64,000 nt of DNA from contig KV748202.1 of the NCBI GenBank assembly GCA_001692895.1, positions 930,001 through 994,000 on the forward strand, written 5' to 3'. This document shows positions 10,252-21,509 of this stretch, in pieces. Position 1 is the first letter of the stretch, and each line of letters opens with the position of its first letter. This DNA comes from Cenococcum geophilum 1.58 (taxonomy: Eukaryota; Ascomycota; Dothideomycetes; Gloniales; Gloniaceae). The notes beneath the pieces were generated by a model. That model saw only the letters and a list, made by a program, of their open reading frames with translations. It had not been told where the DNA came from and ran no database searches. The position numbers and the translations under genes were made by a program.

Positions 10252-12462
10252 ATGGCCGGAACCATTAAATACAACGTTCCATCATTGAGCGTTGCGGAGC
10301 CTGCTAGAAATCATGTTACAAGCAATGGACCTATGCTGCACGCCGCTTTGGGTACGCCCTCTTTCTTCGATTACCACAATGCCGAATTTAGGATGAGAAA
10401 TCCTCAACAGTAAGAAGCACAGTTGAACTATCTTTTCCATTAGTGTTGCTAATGATTATCAGTGATCTTGAGGAAGCGCTGGCTAGATATAAGCAGGCAG
10501 CAGGCAAATCGGCACTCATCGATCTTGACCGCATCTGGACTTGGGACGATATTCTAGATGAAGTCGATAAGAGTCAGAGGTTGTACGCCGAGGCTAGCCA
10601 AGGAATGAAGGGGGTCATAAGAAGAGGGTTCCGCAAAGTAGGCGACTTAGAACCTGCAATCAACCCATGGGTGGACTTAATACCATCTTCTAATAATTAC
10701 CTGTCATTATTGTGCGGGGGTCTTCGACTAGTACTTGCGGTTTGTAAACCACAGCCCAATGCTCACGTATTAATTTCAACTACTGAATTATGCTGCATAA
10801 TAGGCTGCACGCACCGTGGCCAAGAAACGAAAGCAAATCTTCGAAACCTTTGGAAGGGTTCCGGAAATAATAGAAATGGCGAATCAGAAGCGAATGATTT
10901 TTCCAGATGACCGGAAGTTGCAGCATCTAGCCACCTCTCTTCACTATTCTTTGATAGATGCTATTGCAGGTATGATTAAATGGTTACTAGAGAAACCGTC
11001 AAGTAAGCCTTGTTTCATTTTCCTTTGCACAACGCCTTTAGAATCTTAACTACGTGTAGAGAAATCTCTTGGGGCATTTTTCGAAGGCGAAAATACGGGC
11101 GCAGTCATAGACAGTCGTGTGGCGGACTTAGAAGCCAGGACATCGGACCTCCGAAATTGGGTCGACAATCTACGAGATCAGAGTATTACCGAAAGTACCG
11201 AGCGCCTGCGCTGCGCAGAGCCTCAATTAGCTCATATTCAGGAGGTGCAGATAGGAATCAAGGCCAAGATAGAGAGTATAGACGAGTCGGTACGCATGTT
11301 GGCACAAAGGAAAGAGGCAGGAGTGGAAAGTCAGAATGGTTTATTCGCAATGCTTGTCGAGCAACTTGAGAACGCGAAATGTAAGTCGCTATCAGCTTCT
11401 CCCTTCAAAATGGTGAACAGAGTGGCCAGCAAGAGCTAACGACACTCTAAAGGGCAACAGAAAAAGGAGATGGAAAAGCTGATAAGCGCCACTGTTGCAG
11501 AAATTCGAGACGTTCTTCCAATGCAGTCGTCGGTTTCATATATCTCGACCCCACAACTCTACCAGCTACTCGGTGTGAATGAAATGATTGCGCTGCAAGA
11601 TCTGGAAAATGTGCTCAAAGAATCGTCGACGATTGATTCTACGTCTAGAAGTCAGTCGTACTCCTTGATACAATCAGAGCAATTCCAAAACTGGCTATCT
11701 GGACAAAGGTCAGCACTGCTTCTTGTGGATATGAATGGTGTCTCGGATGCTCTCGAACGAATCTCGGCAACGAGTGTCCTGTGTGCTACACTCTTGTGCA
11801 GTCTGGCTAACGCAGCCCGTATGGCAATTTCTATACACTTCTTCTGCGGTCTGCATACCGCTCCGAATGATCCACTTCTACATACCGCTTTGAACAATCC
11901 ACTCAGCGGCCCTACAGGCCTCGTTAGAAGTTTGATAGTTCAGGTCCTCAGATATCAAGATTTTGATCTTCGCTTCATTAATTCCTGGCGGTACTGCGAG
12001 GCTTTGCGTCACAATGACCTAAGCAGTCTTTGCGAAACACTCCAAAGCCTCGTCCGACAGATTCGCGGACTGGCAGTAATTTTCTGTGTAGTCGATGGAA
12101 TTTCGTTCTACGAAAATGAGGCGTGGCTGGAGGATTTGAGTTATATTTTGCAGAAGCTCAGCGAGCTAACCCATGACAATTATGGCTCTTACCACTACCC
12201 AATCTTTAAGTTACTGATAACCAGTGCCCATACGAGAAGACATATTCACTGGCAGGTTGCGCCGGAGAGTCTTTTCGAGATCCTTGAGGATTTTTCAGGC
12301 AGTCAAGAAGAGTTTGTGGAGAGAGAAATCAGCTTTGAGCTTGACACAGAGAGAAAACAACTTTCCTGTCTCCGGCAGGACGCCTCGGTGCCGCGCCTAG
12401 CTGATTTCAACGATGGCGAGGTGGACTATGATGACGAGAGGCTTAGATTTGGCGATACATAA
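10252..12462 (+). CDS. DUF7708 domain protein with degenerate P-loop NTPase region
   Basis: Predicted 654-residue protein from five exons: 10252-10409, 10463-10739, 10804-11002, 11060-11380 and 11453-12462. The ATG at 10252 has A at -3 and G at +4. Introns are 53, 64, 57 and 72 bp; three have GTAAG donors and one (10740) the weaker GTTTGT, with AG acceptors and TGCTAAT or GCTAAC branch sites in the first and last. All junctions keep frame. The N-terminal half matches the fungal DUF7708 type, with LIPSSNNYLSLLCGGLRLVL as the signature, then a helical/coiled part (11119-11380). The C-terminal half resembles the NTPase seen in such proteins, but where a Walker A is expected it reads SALLLVDMNG with no GK[ST], so nucleotide binding is doubtful. 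Such proteins often look like fungal NLR-type relatives; function unknown. No membrane segment or signal peptide is evident. Intact and not RIP-mutated. Confidence 0.82.
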
Positions 12463-13100
12463 AGAGCCCGGCATATCCAGGCTCTTTGAGAGGCTCAATT
12501 TTGGGTTTTCCCGCACTCGGTGAAGATGGAGGATTGGCCGGTGTGTCCGCTAGAGACCGGGTAACACTTCGAACAACACGTCTGAGGTAAAGTACCCCGA
12601 GCAGTACCTGAATCCATTCTTTTTACTTTGCTTCGTCAAGAGCCTGAAGTTTGTCCTTTTCCATTCCCAGGCAAACATTTTTGGTCTCTAGGATATTGCG
12701 AACTGTGGTTGATGGCCAGGGGCATCAAAGCGACTAGAGTACATGGCGTTGACCAGCCAAGGCCTAGACGCTGTCTGGAAGCGCCACAATATCCGCAAAG
12801 AGCCGGATGCGCAGACAACCCGTCTAGCTTTGGAAAGCATTGGTATGCCGTTTAGCCAGCCGTAAGGTTAGGACACGAGAGCTGCAATCAAGATAGAGGG
12901 GAGAGCCAGTTTACGCGATTGGTGCAGGGAATAAGAGGTGGGGGCTGCGGAGCGGGGCGGTGCAATCACGGACCGAATTGAGCCTCTCGCTTTGTATTAA
13001 AGCATTGTCAACAGCCAGACTGAGCCAAAAGACGCTATCCAGCTGTCAGGGTACAACTGAGCGTGGTTACCGATGGAGCCGCCGGAAAAAGGTCGGCGGT
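12463..13100. other. 3' flank of the DUF7708 gene; no gene seen
   Basis: Just after the stop, AGAGCC...GGCTCT (12465-12487) forms a small hairpin. The remainder is ordinary-composition sequence without a supportable gene; at about 13087 composition changes abruptly into RIP-type AT-rich sequence. Confidence 0.5.
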
Positions 13101-15995
13101 ACCCAACTTTTACTAATTAACTTATAAATTTAGATATTGTCCTTAAATTCCTTTAAGGGTTTAAGGCTCTACTACTAGCTCCCTTTAGTTCTATAGGCCT
13201 TGCCTTTTCCTAACTATTAGCTTAATCCTACTATACTTAGCTTATCCTTTAGCTAATACTTAATTTATTTCTTTTTCTTAATATACTATAGATATATTCT
13301 CTAGGTATTCCCACTACTATTATTTATTTAGGTATTCTTCTATAAGAAATCTTCCTAGTTAAAGTATTAAGTTATCTAACTTCTAAAATTTTACTAGATA
13401 TTAGCTGTATATATATTTAATATTTCTATACCATCGCTTATCTAGCGCCTAATATATTCTTATAGGATAATTCTTATTTCTTTCCTTTAGCGTTTTATAT
13501 ATTTTATATTAGTTATCTATATATACTTAGGGTAATATATAATACGCTGGGTGTCTTAGGTTAACTTTTAGTTTAAACGTCTATTTAATTTATCTAATCG
13601 CTAATTTACTATTAATAGGTACTAAGATTTGTTACCTACTTCTCTAGTCCTCTAATTATTATTCTAGGTCCCTTAACATTATAATAAATACTCCTTTAAT
13701 ATAACTTATATATCGTTCTAATATAGCTTAATTTATAACAACTTATTTGTCTAGCTATATATAAAAGCCTTCCTATTTATTATTATATTACTACCTATAC
13801 TACATTTAGTATAGCTCTATAAGTGTATATAACCTATTAGTAGGGGGGGGGGTACTTGGGCAGTCTCTTTGAGCTCAGCGACGTGTCACGTGACAGCGCG
13901 CGGGCCATCGTGTAGATATCTTCTCGAGGCCTTTGAGCCCCTAAGATCCTTCCTTATAGAGTATTATATGTATCATTCCATCAGCCTGCTTAGTGCCCTG
14001 ACATAACCTATCTATAAAGAAGTGTCTTTTTATTACTATATTGTTGCAACCTTTTATATATCGTTCTTTGACCTTAGTAAAGATTTTAAAATCCTCTTAT
14101 TTAATTTCTTATAACTACTTTGCCCTTAATATGCTTATCTTTAGCCTATAAGTGATTTTTCTTATAGGTACTCTATCCCTTAATCGACCTGGAATTCTTA
14201 GCTTATAGTTTTAATTTTGCTCTTACCATGCATAAATTTATTCTTTAAATTCTTTCTAATTTTCTTCTAGTCTACGCCTAGCTAATAAATCTTTAAAGTT
14301 ATCTTACTTCTTAATTATAGTGTTAACCTTTTAACTTTTAGACTAAATACTTTATTTACCTATTATAGGTCTTAGGGACTCTTTCTTCTTACCCTACTAC
14401 TTATTAGCCTTTTATACTTACTTATCTACCTAGCGTCCTAGCTCTATTACTATTTCCTCCATGCCTATAGGGTTTAGTGCCTATTCTAGGTTTATATTTT
14501 TATTCCGTTTTTATAAGTATCTATTTTACGTTCTTATCCTTTTTATAGAATCTTAAACCTTAAAGCGATCCTATTAATCCTCTAGATTTTTTACCTTAAT
14601 TTATCCTTGCAGATAACTAGCTTATATCTTTATCCGCTTTTTAAAGTCTTAAAGCTCTTGTATCTCGTTCTAAGAACCTTAAGCCTATAGCCCTTTACCT
14701 TTATTAAATGCCAAAGTAGCTTACTATCCTACTTCTTTTACATTTTATAAAGCGATAGATATTATATCTAATGGAGTCTCAATCCCCATTACTAAACCTT
14801 ACTCTATAGCGGTCTTAGTCTCTACCTTTATTATTATATTCTTAAGGTCTATATACTCCCAGTAAGTCGCCTTTATTTCCTTATCGTCGCTATTAATAGT
14901 CTAATTGTTTTAATCCTTAGATTCTATTACCTTTTAGTAAAACTAGTCCGCAAGAACTTTTTTAGCTAACTTTTAGCTAAATATACCTTCTATATCCTAA
15001 TCTAGTTTATAAAGTTAATTCTATTCTTTATTTAACTCTTATATACCCTAAAGTCCTCTTATCTTTGGCTCTTATAGCTAATAGCTTATACTAAACTTAG
15101 CGTCTTTATAAACTTAGTATATGTTATTATAATAAAACGTAAAACTTTTAATTAAACATTTCTTTATTCCTTATAGCATATTATTGCCCCTCTATATATA
15201 TATATATATAATCTACTAGTCCAGTTTCCTTTACCACGTAGTTACTTTAACTACCTCTATAATCTCTAGCAAAATAACCCTATTTTCTATAATTTATATA
15301 AATTCTATTTTTAAACCACTTATCTTACTATCCCTTCCCCTAGTAGTGTTCTATAAAAGGTAGACCGTATATAAAATACTAAAACACTAGAATTAAAAGT
15401 ACGCGTATTACCTATATAGATTTAATTAATATATATCAATCAACTATGCCTTCTAATCGTACTTCTAATAATATAGACTTTGTTTCACCAGCTCAATATA
15501 TTAAGCGACTTAACTCCAAATATTAAGTATATATAGTAACTATATATTGAAATTGACTACTTTTATAACTATATAGATTCGATTACAGAGCCTAATTCTA
15601 TTAGCTAGATCTTATCGATAACCATAGGACACATTTTACCAGGCAAAGGGATAGAGTCCGCCTAAACGTCTTCTATTACTATCATCCCTAATTTAGCCTA
15701 TACTTCTTAGTCCTATAATTACTTAATTCTTAACCTTTTAGTTTCTATAATTTCTTATTTCTTTATTAGGTTTCTTTAGTACTACTTAAGTCTATTAGCT
15801 CTACGCTATACTATAGTTTAAATACCTACTATAGCGCCCTTTTTATATAAGCCAGTCCTTACTATATTCTACTAAACTTATTACTTTAGTATAGCCAGTT
15901 ATCTACTTTAATAGCTTACTCGATTAGTTCCCTTATATTACTTAAATCGTCTATTAGTATTATAATAGCTTAAACTTTGGCCTTTAGTTCCTTTC
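13101..15995. mobile_element. RIP-degraded repeat, family not identified
   Basis: Very AT-rich with TAA/TAG-riddled frames. 13120-13840 reads on the minus strand as a lightly interrupted frame; 15446 begins a plus-strand frame MPSNRTSNNIDFVSPAQY that soon hits stops. I could not match either to a named domain. The composition and stop pattern are those of the surrounding transposons, so this is most likely another old element or several. Confidence 0.5.
13853..14003 (+). repeat. Possible LTR: GC-richer island after a G10 tract
   Basis: A run of ten Gs (13843-13852) resembling a polypurine tract is followed by a 151-bp block with TACTTGGGCA at the left and TGCCCTGACA at the right, imperfect inverse copies. 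It contains the palindrome TGTCACGTGACA (13884-13895). Much less RIP-mutated than its surroundings. Confidence 0.4.
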
Positions 15996-16188
15996 TGTTA
16001 CGGAACCCTACCACAGAGGCCTCTATAGGAGAGTCCCGTGCTCTTACGTACACCTCGCGTACAGCTTATGTCAGCTACGCGTAGGTATATCACCTCCTTA
16101 CGCCCTCGACCCTTACGATCGATCGCGTAACGTCTTGTAGACTCCTCGAATACATACGCTCTATAGCCACTGCCTCCGTCCCATAACA
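15996..16188. repeat. Putative solo LTR, GC-rich island
   Basis: A 193-bp block starts TGTTACGG and ends CCATAACA (inverse ends). It is GC-rich and poor in RIP changes between AT-rich neighbours. No clear 5-bp duplication, though GTTACG occurs at both edges. Short repeats often escape RIP, which would explain the contrast. Confidence 0.45.
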
Positions 16189-16548
16189 TTACGTTACGCC
16201 TTTTTTATTACTAACGCTTAGCCTATAACCAATTCTATGTCTTTATAATACTATAGACGCTGCCAAAAGCAGCGTGTCTATAAGTTACCTTACTTTATAC
16301 TTTTAAGAAACCTATAATAGTAAGACAATATTTCTTACTAGCTATTATATTAAACCTAAAGAACAATTTAACACCTATATTTAACCTACGCCGCTAATTA
16401 ATCCTAGGAGAATTTAATTTATTAGCCCTAGCCTTAACCCCTAAGGGGAAGCCTAGTGGCTTAAGAGATTATAACAACCTTAATAAGGTAGACACTAATA
16501 ATATCTTATTCTTTATTAACTATATAACTATTAATAATAATAATAATA
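16189..16548 (+). mobile_element. 3' tail of a LINE ending in (TAA)n
   Basis: RIP-type sequence ending in a (TAA/AAT)n microsatellite at about 16530-16548. The next LINE head starts directly after it. A simple-repeat tail is typical of fungal Tad-like LINEs. Confidence 0.5.
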
Positions 16549-17624
16549 ATTCATTGCTTAACGTCCGATTTGGATCCCTATTGGGCCCACGCGGACTACT
16601 CCTTATTTACATATGGGGAGAAAACTCTATTTAAGAAAAATGAGAAAACCCCGTGATCTATCTCCCCGCCTTTTGGGACTCGCCTACTTAGCGCCTACGA
16701 GTCGCCTATGGTGCTCTACTACCTTACTGTTTGACCTCCTTAGGAACTACTGCTGCCGTAACAAGCCTACGGACGCGCTAGTATTACAAACTATTACTCT
16801 ACTACTGTAGAGTTATATAACTATTAATAAGTAAGCGAAAGGGCTATTACCTATTAAGATTAAAATATAAGACGCCGAAATATTTATAAGGATAGTAGCA
16901 TAAAAACCTAATAAATACTACTACCTTTTATAGAACTACTACTTAAAGCTTATATAAGTCGAGATATATACTGCCTAAAATTGCGATATTATTTAAGACC
17001 TATAAGCTTATAAGGCGCTTACCAACAATATATACTAAAAAACTAAAGATAACCTCCGCGTATCTAAACGCGACGTCTAACGATTAAAAAAGGCTAAAAT
17101 TGTACTTATTACTACGGTTACTAAAAAAGAAGGCATAATTAAATATCTATAATCTTAACTTAATAAGTATATTTATGGCGACAACGGTAGTAGGTAAAGG
17201 CTAAAGACCGCATAGAAACCACGTGGAAGACCCTATAGGGGAAACCTACAATCCCATTATATGAAGGCCTAACAAAAGCAGAGGCTATAGTATTATTTCT
17301 TCTTCGCATAGAGGTAATAGGGCTTAATGTATAGCTTGCATCCGTCGGTGTACCGGCGGTTCTCCCGCGGTGCGAATGTAGCTGGATAAGGCAGACAGTC
17401 CACCATATGCTATTCTAGTGTCCACACTACTAAAGGGCGGACTTTATAGCAAAATGCGCCTCTAAACGCCTTTAGGATATTTTAAATAATAAAGAAAGCG
17501 CCCAAGCGGCAGCAAAATGGCTAGTATAGTTAGGTGCGTTACCCCAGCTTTAGGTAGTAAAGGCAATAGATATAGAGGACATAAGTAGATACCAGCCCTT
17601 TTAAAGCCTAGAGGACTGGTAAAA

Positions 17625-17651
<27 letters not shown>
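16549..17651 (+). mobile_element. Tad-like LINE, internally deleted: 5' head joined to pol C-terminus
   Basis: 16549-16810 is homologous to the head of the next LINE at 17652-17920 (shared TAACGTC..., later CCTTAG.AACTACTGC). From about 17200 the plus strand encodes the end of a LINE ORF2 in one frame: LYEGLTKAEAIVLF, a CxC cluster, then RQTVHHMLF-stop-CPHY, LGALPQL and a terminal SLEDW before an (AAT)n tail (17625-17651). The stops are TAG/TAA at expected Gln positions. The RT core is missing, so the copy is deleted or rearranged. Confidence 0.78.
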
Positions 17652-17655
<4 letters not shown>

Positions 17656-19752
17656 TCTTTAATTAACGTCTAATACGGATGCTATCTAGCCCTATGCAGA
17701 CTGCTCCATATATAAGGGAAAAGTAATATTGACGGGAAAAAACCCTTGCTGCTAGGGGGAAAGAAAAACCCTATAAGCCACCTCAGTAGGATAAAAAACC
17801 CCAATTTGCTATATCCGTCTGTAGCGGCGGCCCTACAGGTCTATAGCTACGTCCTATCCTCCTTAAATATTTAAACTCCTTAGAAACTACTGCTTCCTTC
17901 TCTAGCTTACCCTAGCTAGGGTTTACTACGTCCTAGCTAAGCCTTGCCAATTAATTACTATACTGCTGTTTCCTATATCTTGGCCATCCCCTATATACTA
18001 TTTCTTATCTAACTATTACTATATACGCCATGCCTTCCCCCCCCTAGGGCCTATTAAAGGCGTAAGGGGGATTTATCTATTCTAACTACCGTAATACTAA
18101 TAAGCGAGCGGGATATTATATTGTATTTAGGTATCTTTTATACCTAGGCCCCAGCTAGGCCCTTTCTAAGGGTTACTACTCCGTTAAAAGAAGATAGGGA
18201 AAACCATAGGTCGCAATCCAGGCTGCTAGGTAGTATTTAGTAGCAAAAACGGCGAGTAACCGCATACTCCGCGGGCGATCGCCCTAGGGGTTAGGAGGGG
18301 CCGTATATTTACTTATTCGTCTACTTATTCGTTCGCAATCGCTTATTCGTTAATATAAGAGGTTGTTAATACTTTCTATTAGGGGTTAGGGGATACTATT
18401 AAATGCCGTATATCCACGTTGGATTATATAGGTGCCTTAATAGGAGAATAGCGTAGCTAAATTGTAGAGGGCCACAGTAGTGGTTTTTAAGATCTCACCA
18501 TCTGAAAATTTTTCACTACTACCTGTAACGCTTATAACCACGACCACTAGGTCCTATCGCACGCTATATAACGTCTCTGCGTTGGCTCTAAGTCTAAACT
18601 TTAAAGACCTAGGTTTGTAGCCGTCACCACGTATAGGTGCAGAGTCCGTTTTTAACGGCCTAGTAAAAGAATAAGGGTAAAAGGATAAGGAAAGAAGGGG
18701 GCAGAGTAAGATTGTCCGCGAAGCGCGGCCAGTTGGCTTAATATGCAGACTTAAAGGCAGGTAGAAGGCGAGCCGCCGGCGCTCCGATGTCGGAACGCTG
18801 CTATCTCTCCAGCGCGGCCCGAGGTGGGGTTTTCTCTAAGTTAGAGTTTTTCCTATAGAAGGTATTAGCCTGCGTAGACCCACTAGGGGGACCGGGACGG
18901 GCGGTAAATTGAAATTATTATTAATAAGTATATTTATAATAACGCTACTTAAGTCTTTATGCCCCCGGCAACCTTACCTACTTAATACTTAATAGAGGAT
19001 TAGCGCTAAGCAGTTTTACCTAATAGAAACCCCTACTAAAGCGGCAATAATAAAAGCTATAATAATTAAGCCTAAGCTGCCACTATAGGGTTTAATATAT
19101 GTTACTCTAATCCCCTAGTATTTTAGGGAGGTTATAAGGAATATAGCCACTAGAAGATATAAATCCGCGAAAAACTAACTTAGAGCGCCTACCTTTTTCC
19201 TATAGAAGATATTAAGGTTAGCTATATTATTAGGCGAATAAAGGGTATACTATTTAATAGACTCTTCGCCTAATAGGAGATTAACAGCCCTTAAAAGTAG
19301 TAGTTCTACTAGAAAGTCCTTAATAATCTTAACCTAATATACCGTAACTATAACCTATTAGCCACTAGCTAAGCTAAACTATATACCTTAAAGATAAGCC
19401 CTACTAAATTATTTAATAAATTCTATATTAAATTCTAGAAATATACTAGAGCCCTTACCTAAGATAATATTAAAGACTAAAAGGGCCTCTTTAAAAAAGT
19501 TACTTATTGCCTTAGTTATGCAGCCGCTAGCTATAACTATAACAATATTTATAATATAGTAGCAGCTCTATAGAATATTAAATAATAACTAAATTAGATT
19601 ACTACTACTAACTCTTACCTAAAGACCTTTAGGCCTACTAAACCTATATACACTAAGCTATTAATACTTATTACCTTAAGTACTACTAGAGCTAATATTG
19701 ATTTTTTTAATACTAACCTTCCTATAAAAATTCCTAAATGGAGAGCGCGACG
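17652..19752 (+). mobile_element. Second LINE: 5' region, truncated
   Basis: Begins directly after the (AAT)n tail of the previous LINE with the same head sequence. 17652-18900 is GC-variable and non-coding (5' UTR-like, with several little-mutated GC-rich patches near 18690-18900). From about 18930 a plus-strand frame with Gln-type stops continues to about 19740 and could be the remains of ORF1, which I could not identify. It ends at the MITE at 19753. Confidence 0.5.
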
Positions 19753-20057
19753 TCAGGAAAAAATTTACCAGCATTTTTATAGTATTTGGCAGCATTTAGC
19801 GGCTAAATGCGCATTCCGCGCACTATAACGTGTAGCGTATAGTATTAACTAAGGTACGGCATATTACCGTATTTAATAATGCGGTGCGGCATACTACCGT
19901 ATTTAATAATGCGATATAGTATACTACCGTATACTGCTATATTTAATAATACAGTGCAGCTAACTGCCGTATTTAATAATGCGGTGCAGCTAACTGCCGT
20001 ATTTAACAATATGGTGTAGTATACTGCTATATTTAACAATACAGTGCAGCTAATTAC
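19753..20057. repeat. MITE-like sequence with a 30-bp tandem array
   Basis: 19753-19820 matches the palindromic MITE found at 27456 and 28967 (AGGAAAAAATTTACCAGCAT, then CAGCATTTAGC-type repeats). 19850-20057 is a tandem array of about seven 30-bp units (for example GTGCAGCTAACTGCCGTATT followed by TAATAATGCG), alternating C/T at the same sites. A minus-strand open frame across it is a by-product of the repeat. Confidence 0.65.
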
Positions 20058-20214
20058 GCATTTTATACTTAATGCGCAATTAATATATAATGCCCTCCTC
20101 GCGCATTCTATATATCTTGCTCTTCTTATATACTTAATAGTATTTGCTTAGCTTATATAGTTAGTGCAAAATAAATTATATTATTTTAGATAATTTAATA
20201 TATAGCGACGGTTC

Positions 20215-20251
20215 TCTTCTACCTACCTACCTACTAACCTACCTACCTACC
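20215..20251. repeat. (CTAC)n microsatellite, left part
   Basis: Continues after the Gypsy element at 26602, so the Gypsy is inserted in this microsatellite. The last 5 bp, CTACC (20247-20251), are the target duplication. Confidence 0.8.
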
Positions 20252-20443
20252 TATTAGGACGCTAAGGTCCTTAGGGCATATAGTAACGTAACAACAGTAG
20301 CGGGATGCAAAGAGTATCTGGTTCTTTATGAAGTAGAACTATAGAACTGAATTTTACTATTCTCTAATGCGGGGCGACTACGTTTTATAGGCGCCTCGCC
20401 TGCGCTAAGCCAGTTACGGCTAGTACGTCTCTATAGCCTAATA
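20252..20443 (-). repeat. 3' LTR of the Gypsy element
   Basis: 192 bp, TATTAGGACGC...CCTAATA on the plus strand (originally TGTTAGG...CCTAACA). Differs from 26399-26601 mainly by transitions and an 11-bp duplication in the other copy. Confidence 0.9.
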
Positions 20444-20660
20444 ATTACCCCCCCTTCTTAAGCGGCTGTTCTTAGCCGACGCTATTATACAATAGGAGTG
20501 CTATTATTGCCCTTCTCTAAATAAAAAGTTTTTAATAAATTTAAGTAAATTAGACAATGTAATAATAGGATAATATAATAATAGGATAATATAATAATAG
20601 GACCTTATAAAGATCTATAAAGGTAGAAGTTCCCACTAAGGTAGAACACCAGATTTCCCT

Positions 20661-21509
20661 TCCCATTTAATTTTAATTCGTTTAGCCTGCAACTCGCCGT
20701 CTTCTTAACTTCCAATTAATTATAAATCGCAAGCGTAGCGCCGCTAGTCCGCCTGTTAGCGAGTCTTCCGTAAGTATTCTTTATACTAGCTTATAGCTGT
20801 CGCTAACCCTACTAGACGCCGTCTAAGCTTCCTCGTTGTTTATAAGGTACTTCCCCAGCCTTACTTAAACTAATTTGCCTCTGCTGCGCCAAGCGCGTAG
20901 CCACCGCTGGGCGGGCTACTTACGGCAAGTAGGCCAACCGCAATTACGAGTACTACTAATAACTAAATAAGTTGTGCCAACCAGTAAGTCTAATTACGTT
21001 AGTTTAGGTTCTAATAGCTAACAGACTAGGTCCTTAAGGCCTTCTATAGCCGCCTAAATAAGCTACTTACCCTTATTAATAGGGCTAAGCGCTAGCGGGT
21101 TACTAGCAGAGATATAGCTAACCTTAACGCTCGCGTCGCTGCCGTTTAGAAGTCCTTTATAAAGGATATTGAGGCCTTAGTGTATACTAACGCCAAGTAT
21201 AGTCTCCGCCAGCGCCTAAAGGGCGAAGACTTTCCTCTACTCTAAGTGTAGGAATTACAGGCCATCCGTTATACTCTTAAAGAAATTCTTAATATAATAC
21301 GTGCTTTAGTACATATTATAGCGTAGGTGTTTCGCCATTATAGCGTATACTAATAGTACTTATAGGCTAATATGCCTCCTATTATAAGGGATAAGGAGGA
21401 GGATAAGGGTAAGGAGGATAAGAAGGAGGGAGAGGAGGAGGAGAATAAGGAGGGAGAGGAGGAGGAAGAAAAAGAAGGGGAGGAGAGGGAGGATTCGTTG
21501 GAGCTATAG
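20661..21509 (+). pseudogene. Antisense accessory reading frame in the Gypsy 3' region
   Basis: One frame on the plus strand, opposite to the element's pol, from at least 20661 to a stop at 21507-21509 (about 283 codons). It contains 22 internal stops, all TAA or TAG and none TGA, consistent with former Gln codons; five CAA/CAG survive. The residues look protein-like: a basic N-terminal part (RRLSFLVVYKVLP near 20809-20850), a helical middle (SRDIANLNARVAAV near 21103-21147) and a highly acidic tail of Glu/Lys/Gly (21390-21500). The start codon is not identifiable. I do not recognise the protein. Caution: a 116-bp purine tract underlies the acidic tail, and stop density alone does not separate coding from non-coding in RIP sequence. 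Confidence 0.5.

Noticed and set aside
12628-12855. 75-codon open frame after the DUF7708 gene
   Set aside because: No domain or upstream exon, overlapped by an equally long antisense frame; not enough support for a gene.
19845-20039. Minus-strand open frame of repeated NTAVSCT-type units
   Set aside because: By-product of the 30-bp tandem array.
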